Position numbers and translations under genes: made by a program. Of a DNA stretch of 22,500 nt, positions 20,733-22,500 are shown one piece after another. The notes beneath the pieces are model-generated. The model was not told where the DNA came from. It saw only the letters and a list, made by a program, of their open reading frames with translations, and ran no database searches. Where the stretch lies: contig JAHBMJ010000059.1 of NCBI GenBank assembly GCA_018398765.1, forward strand, positions 1 to 22,500, written 5' to 3'. Origin of the DNA: Chromera velia (taxonomy: Eukaryota; Sar; Chromeraceae). Positions within the stretch are counted from its first letter, which is position 1. Each line of letters starts with the position of its first letter.

Positions 20733-22298
20733 ATGGAATCAACAGTGCAGCCAGATGAGGAATTACTGGAAAGGATAAGGAAAGGATATAAAGAAGAGAA
20801 ATTCTGGATGGAGGTGAAGGAAGTGCTTAAAGCAAGGCTCCAAATTGAAGACCCTGACAAAGACCCTGAGAAAGAAGTGCCTGGTCCTCAACATTTGCAG
20901 CTGATTCTTCCAAGATTTCAGATAGAAGACGGACTGCTCTATTTTAATGACAGACTGGCTGTCCCGACAGAGAGACTACAAAGAAACCTCATTTATGAAC
21001 ATCATGATACGGCCGCAGGGGGGCAATGCCATTTGGGGGTAGAGAAAACATATTTGAAATTGGCAGGGAGTTTCTATTGGCTACATATGTATGCATCGGT
21101 TGTTCAGTACGTCAGAAAGTGTGATGCCTGTCAAAGAGCAAAGAGGCCGACTCAGAAGCAGTATGGATTGCTCCAACCTCTATCTATTCTTGAATTTTCT
21201 TTTCAGTCTATTTCTCTTGATTTTGTATTTGGACTCCCGAGGGTGGTGTTTAAAGGAGAAGAGGTAGATGGAATCCTCTCTGTGGTTAATCGCCTCTCCA
21301 AAACTCCTTTCTTTGCTGCAGTCTCACAAGAGATTACAGTGGAAAGGACAGCCGAGGTGGTCTTTGAGAGGATTGTCTGCGAGCACGGGATGTCCCAATC
21401 AGTGGTCAGTGACCGTGATCCTCGTTTTCTCTCTGCATTTTGGAAGGAACTCTCTCGGCTGTGGGGCACAAAATTGAATATGAGCACAAGAGGACACCCA
21501 CAGTCAGATGGACAAACAGAGAGAGACAACCAGACTATCGAACAGATGTTGCGTTGTTTCATGAACGAGCATCAAACGGACTGGCCGAAGTGGTTGTGTT
21601 CTTGTCAGTTTATGTATCATGATTCGGTGCATCCAGCCAGAGGCATGTCTCCTTTTCGCTTTCTGTATGGACGTGACCCGATTTGCCTGCCTTCTGTCTC
21701 TGTGCATTCTAAGTCATTATGTCCGCCAGCAGTAGACTTTGCAGATCGCAGAGAGGCAGAAATCATGAGAGCAAAGGAGAGACTTGAGCAAGCAAGAGAA
21801 CAAACAGCTCGACAAGTAGATCCACATAGACAAGAGGTTTCATTTGCTCCAGGGGATTTTTTGCTTGTACGCAATACATATTTTAAGGGAAGCAGGAAGC
21901 CAAGCGGGAAGCTTAAGCCTGTATTTTATGGACCATTCGAGGTAGAGAGAAAGGTGGGGAGCAACGCGTATGAGCTCATATTCCCTGCAGGAATGAAAGG
22001 TCATAATGTGATTAATGTATCATACCTGAAGAAGTATGAGAGAAGGAAGGATGATCCTCTGCCTGCTATTCGGTTGCCTACATCAGAAGAGATTGAGTAT
22101 GAAGTAAAAGAGATTCTCGACCACAGAAAGATAGACAAACAGGCGCACTACCTGGTATGGTGGGAAGGAAAAAGTAAAGAGAATGCATCATGGGAGCCTG
22201 CTATCAACCTGACATATACAAAGGAGGCATTGCATGCTTTTAAAGAAAAGAAGAGACAGCAGGAGAAAGAGAAACAAGCAATGGGCAGGTGTAGGTAG
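20733..22298 (+). CDS. Integrase with GPY/F module and chromodomain (chromovirus), uninterrupted frame
   Basis: A 521-residue open frame. An HHCC-type zinc-binding region has H91, H100, C130 and C133 (H-H spacing two residues longer than usual). The catalytic core carries the D,D-35-E triad at D163 (SLDF), D227 (VSDRDPRF) and E263 (HPQSDGQTERDNQ). A GPY/F module follows with GPF at 400-402 and VINVSYLKKY. A chromodomain spans about 456-500: YEVKEILDHR, HYLVWWEG, NASWEP. Chromodomains steer integration to modified histones. Two of the three aromatic cage positions look kept (Tyr456 and Trp of LVWWEG); the third appears to be Lys. The ATG at 20733 comes directly after a stop; in an intact element this would be an internal part of Pol, so the start is probably not native. 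No splice sites are needed. Confidence 0.9.
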   Translation: MESTVQPDEELLERIRKGYKEEKFWMEVKEVLKARLQIEDPDKDPEKEVPGPQHLQLILPRFQIEDGLLYFNDRLAVPTERLQRNLIYEHHDTAAGGQCHLGVEKTYLKLAGSFYWLHMYASVVQYVRKCDACQRAKRPTQKQYGLLQPLSILEFSFQSISLDFVFGLPRVVFKGEEVDGILSVVNRLSKTPFFAAVSQEITVERTAEVVFERIVCEHGMSQSVVSDRDPRFLSAFWKELSRLWGTKLNMSTRGHPQSDGQTERDNQTIEQMLRCFMNEHQTDWPKWLCSCQFMYHDSVHPARGMSPFRFLYGRDPICLPSVSVHSKSLCPPAVDFADRREAEIMRAKERLEQAREQTARQVDPHRQEVSFAPGDFLLVRNTYFKGSRKPSGKLKPVFYGPFEVERKVGSNAYELIFPAGMKGHNVINVSYLKKYERRKDDPLPAIRLPTSEEIEYEVKEILDHRKIDKQAHYLVWWEGKSKENASWEPAINLTYTKEALHAFKEKKRQQEKEKQAMGRCR

Positions 22299-22500
22299 CA
22301 ATTAAGAAGTAGAGAGGTGAAATCAGTATGGGCAGAACTAAGAGGTTTGTGGAGTAGAATGCGTGTGTGTGAGTTTTGGGAAGATGAAATTCCTTGGTAA
22401 GTGGTTCGAGGAAGAAAGCAAATCTATCTTGCATCATGCATAGATGCAGGGTGGCAGTGTGGGTGTCGGACTCTGCATTCCAACTTGCTTCATTCATTTA
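22299..22500. other. Post-pol flank of the retrotransposon
   Basis: Purine-rich, GT-containing sequence after the integrase stop. No match to the proposed 5' LTR start (TGTAGGCCGG) and no convincing polypurine tract was seen, so the 3' LTR probably begins beyond 22500. Confidence 0.5.

Larger units (their letters stand above)
17221..22500 (+). mobile_element. Ty3/gypsy chromovirus LTR retrotransposon, degenerate, right end outside the window
   Basis: Order LTR, PBS, Gag, protease, RT, RNase H remnant, integrase, chromodomain. Integrase after RT is the Ty3/gypsy order, and the C-terminal chromodomain marks a chromovirus. Gag, protease and the first part of RT lie in one frame (phase of the ATG at 17590), suggesting a single Gag-Pol polyprotein in the ancestor. 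That frame carries in-frame stops at 17824, 17962, 18352 and 18751, an extra T in 20212-20215, a further stop at 20339 after the shift, and a large deletion near 20580-20600. The 3' LTR was not found up to 22500, so the element continues beyond the window. As it stands it is non-autonomous. Confidence 0.93.

Noticed and set aside
22289-22300. TGTAGG just before the integrase stop as the start of the 3' LTR
   Set aside because: Only six bases match the proposed 5' LTR start; the following sequence differs completely.

Overview
The window looks like nuclear DNA of an alveolate, most likely a photosynthetic chromerid (Chromera velia is my best guess; this is inference, not a database match). Reasons: a multi-exon calcium-dependent protein kinase with EF-hands (a family of alveolates, plants and a few other protists, absent from animals and fungi), short exons separated by roughly 200-700 nt introns, many microsatellites, and a broken chromodomain Ty3/gypsy retrotransposon.

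Layout. 1-2646 (minus): a Maf-like nucleotide pyrophosphatase gene rebuilt from five exons, with its 3' end off the left edge. 2647-3341: a divergent promoter region. 3342-7957 (plus): an eight-exon CDPK of 856 residues. 7958-9710: no recognisable gene. 9710-10610: an AT-rich island. 10625-13144 (minus): a three-exon amidase-signature enzyme of 523 residues. 13145-14287: a second divergent promoter region. 14288-16408 (plus): a four-exon HIT (histidine triad) protein of 144 residues. 16620-17220: a second AT-rich island. 17221 to beyond 22500 (plus): a Ty3/gypsy chromovirus with a probable 5' LTR and primer-binding site. Its gag-protease-RT frame is broken by stops, one frameshift and a large RT/RNase H deletion, while its 521-residue integrase-chromodomain frame is open.

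The genes form two divergent pairs (Maf/CDPK and amidase/HIT). Maf, amidase and HIT are housekeeping enzymes and the CDPK is a Ca2+ signalling kinase; nothing shows that they work as one system. All exon joins were made by eye from reading frame, splice dinucleotides and family conservation; each internal join keeps frame and restores a conserved motif. I found no convincing new biological system. The points most worth a second look are the unusual splice-donor pattern (C at +3 in 10 of 17), the possible organelle presequence on Maf, the CDPK architecture, and the C-to-T-like decay of the retrotransposon next to an intact integrase frame.
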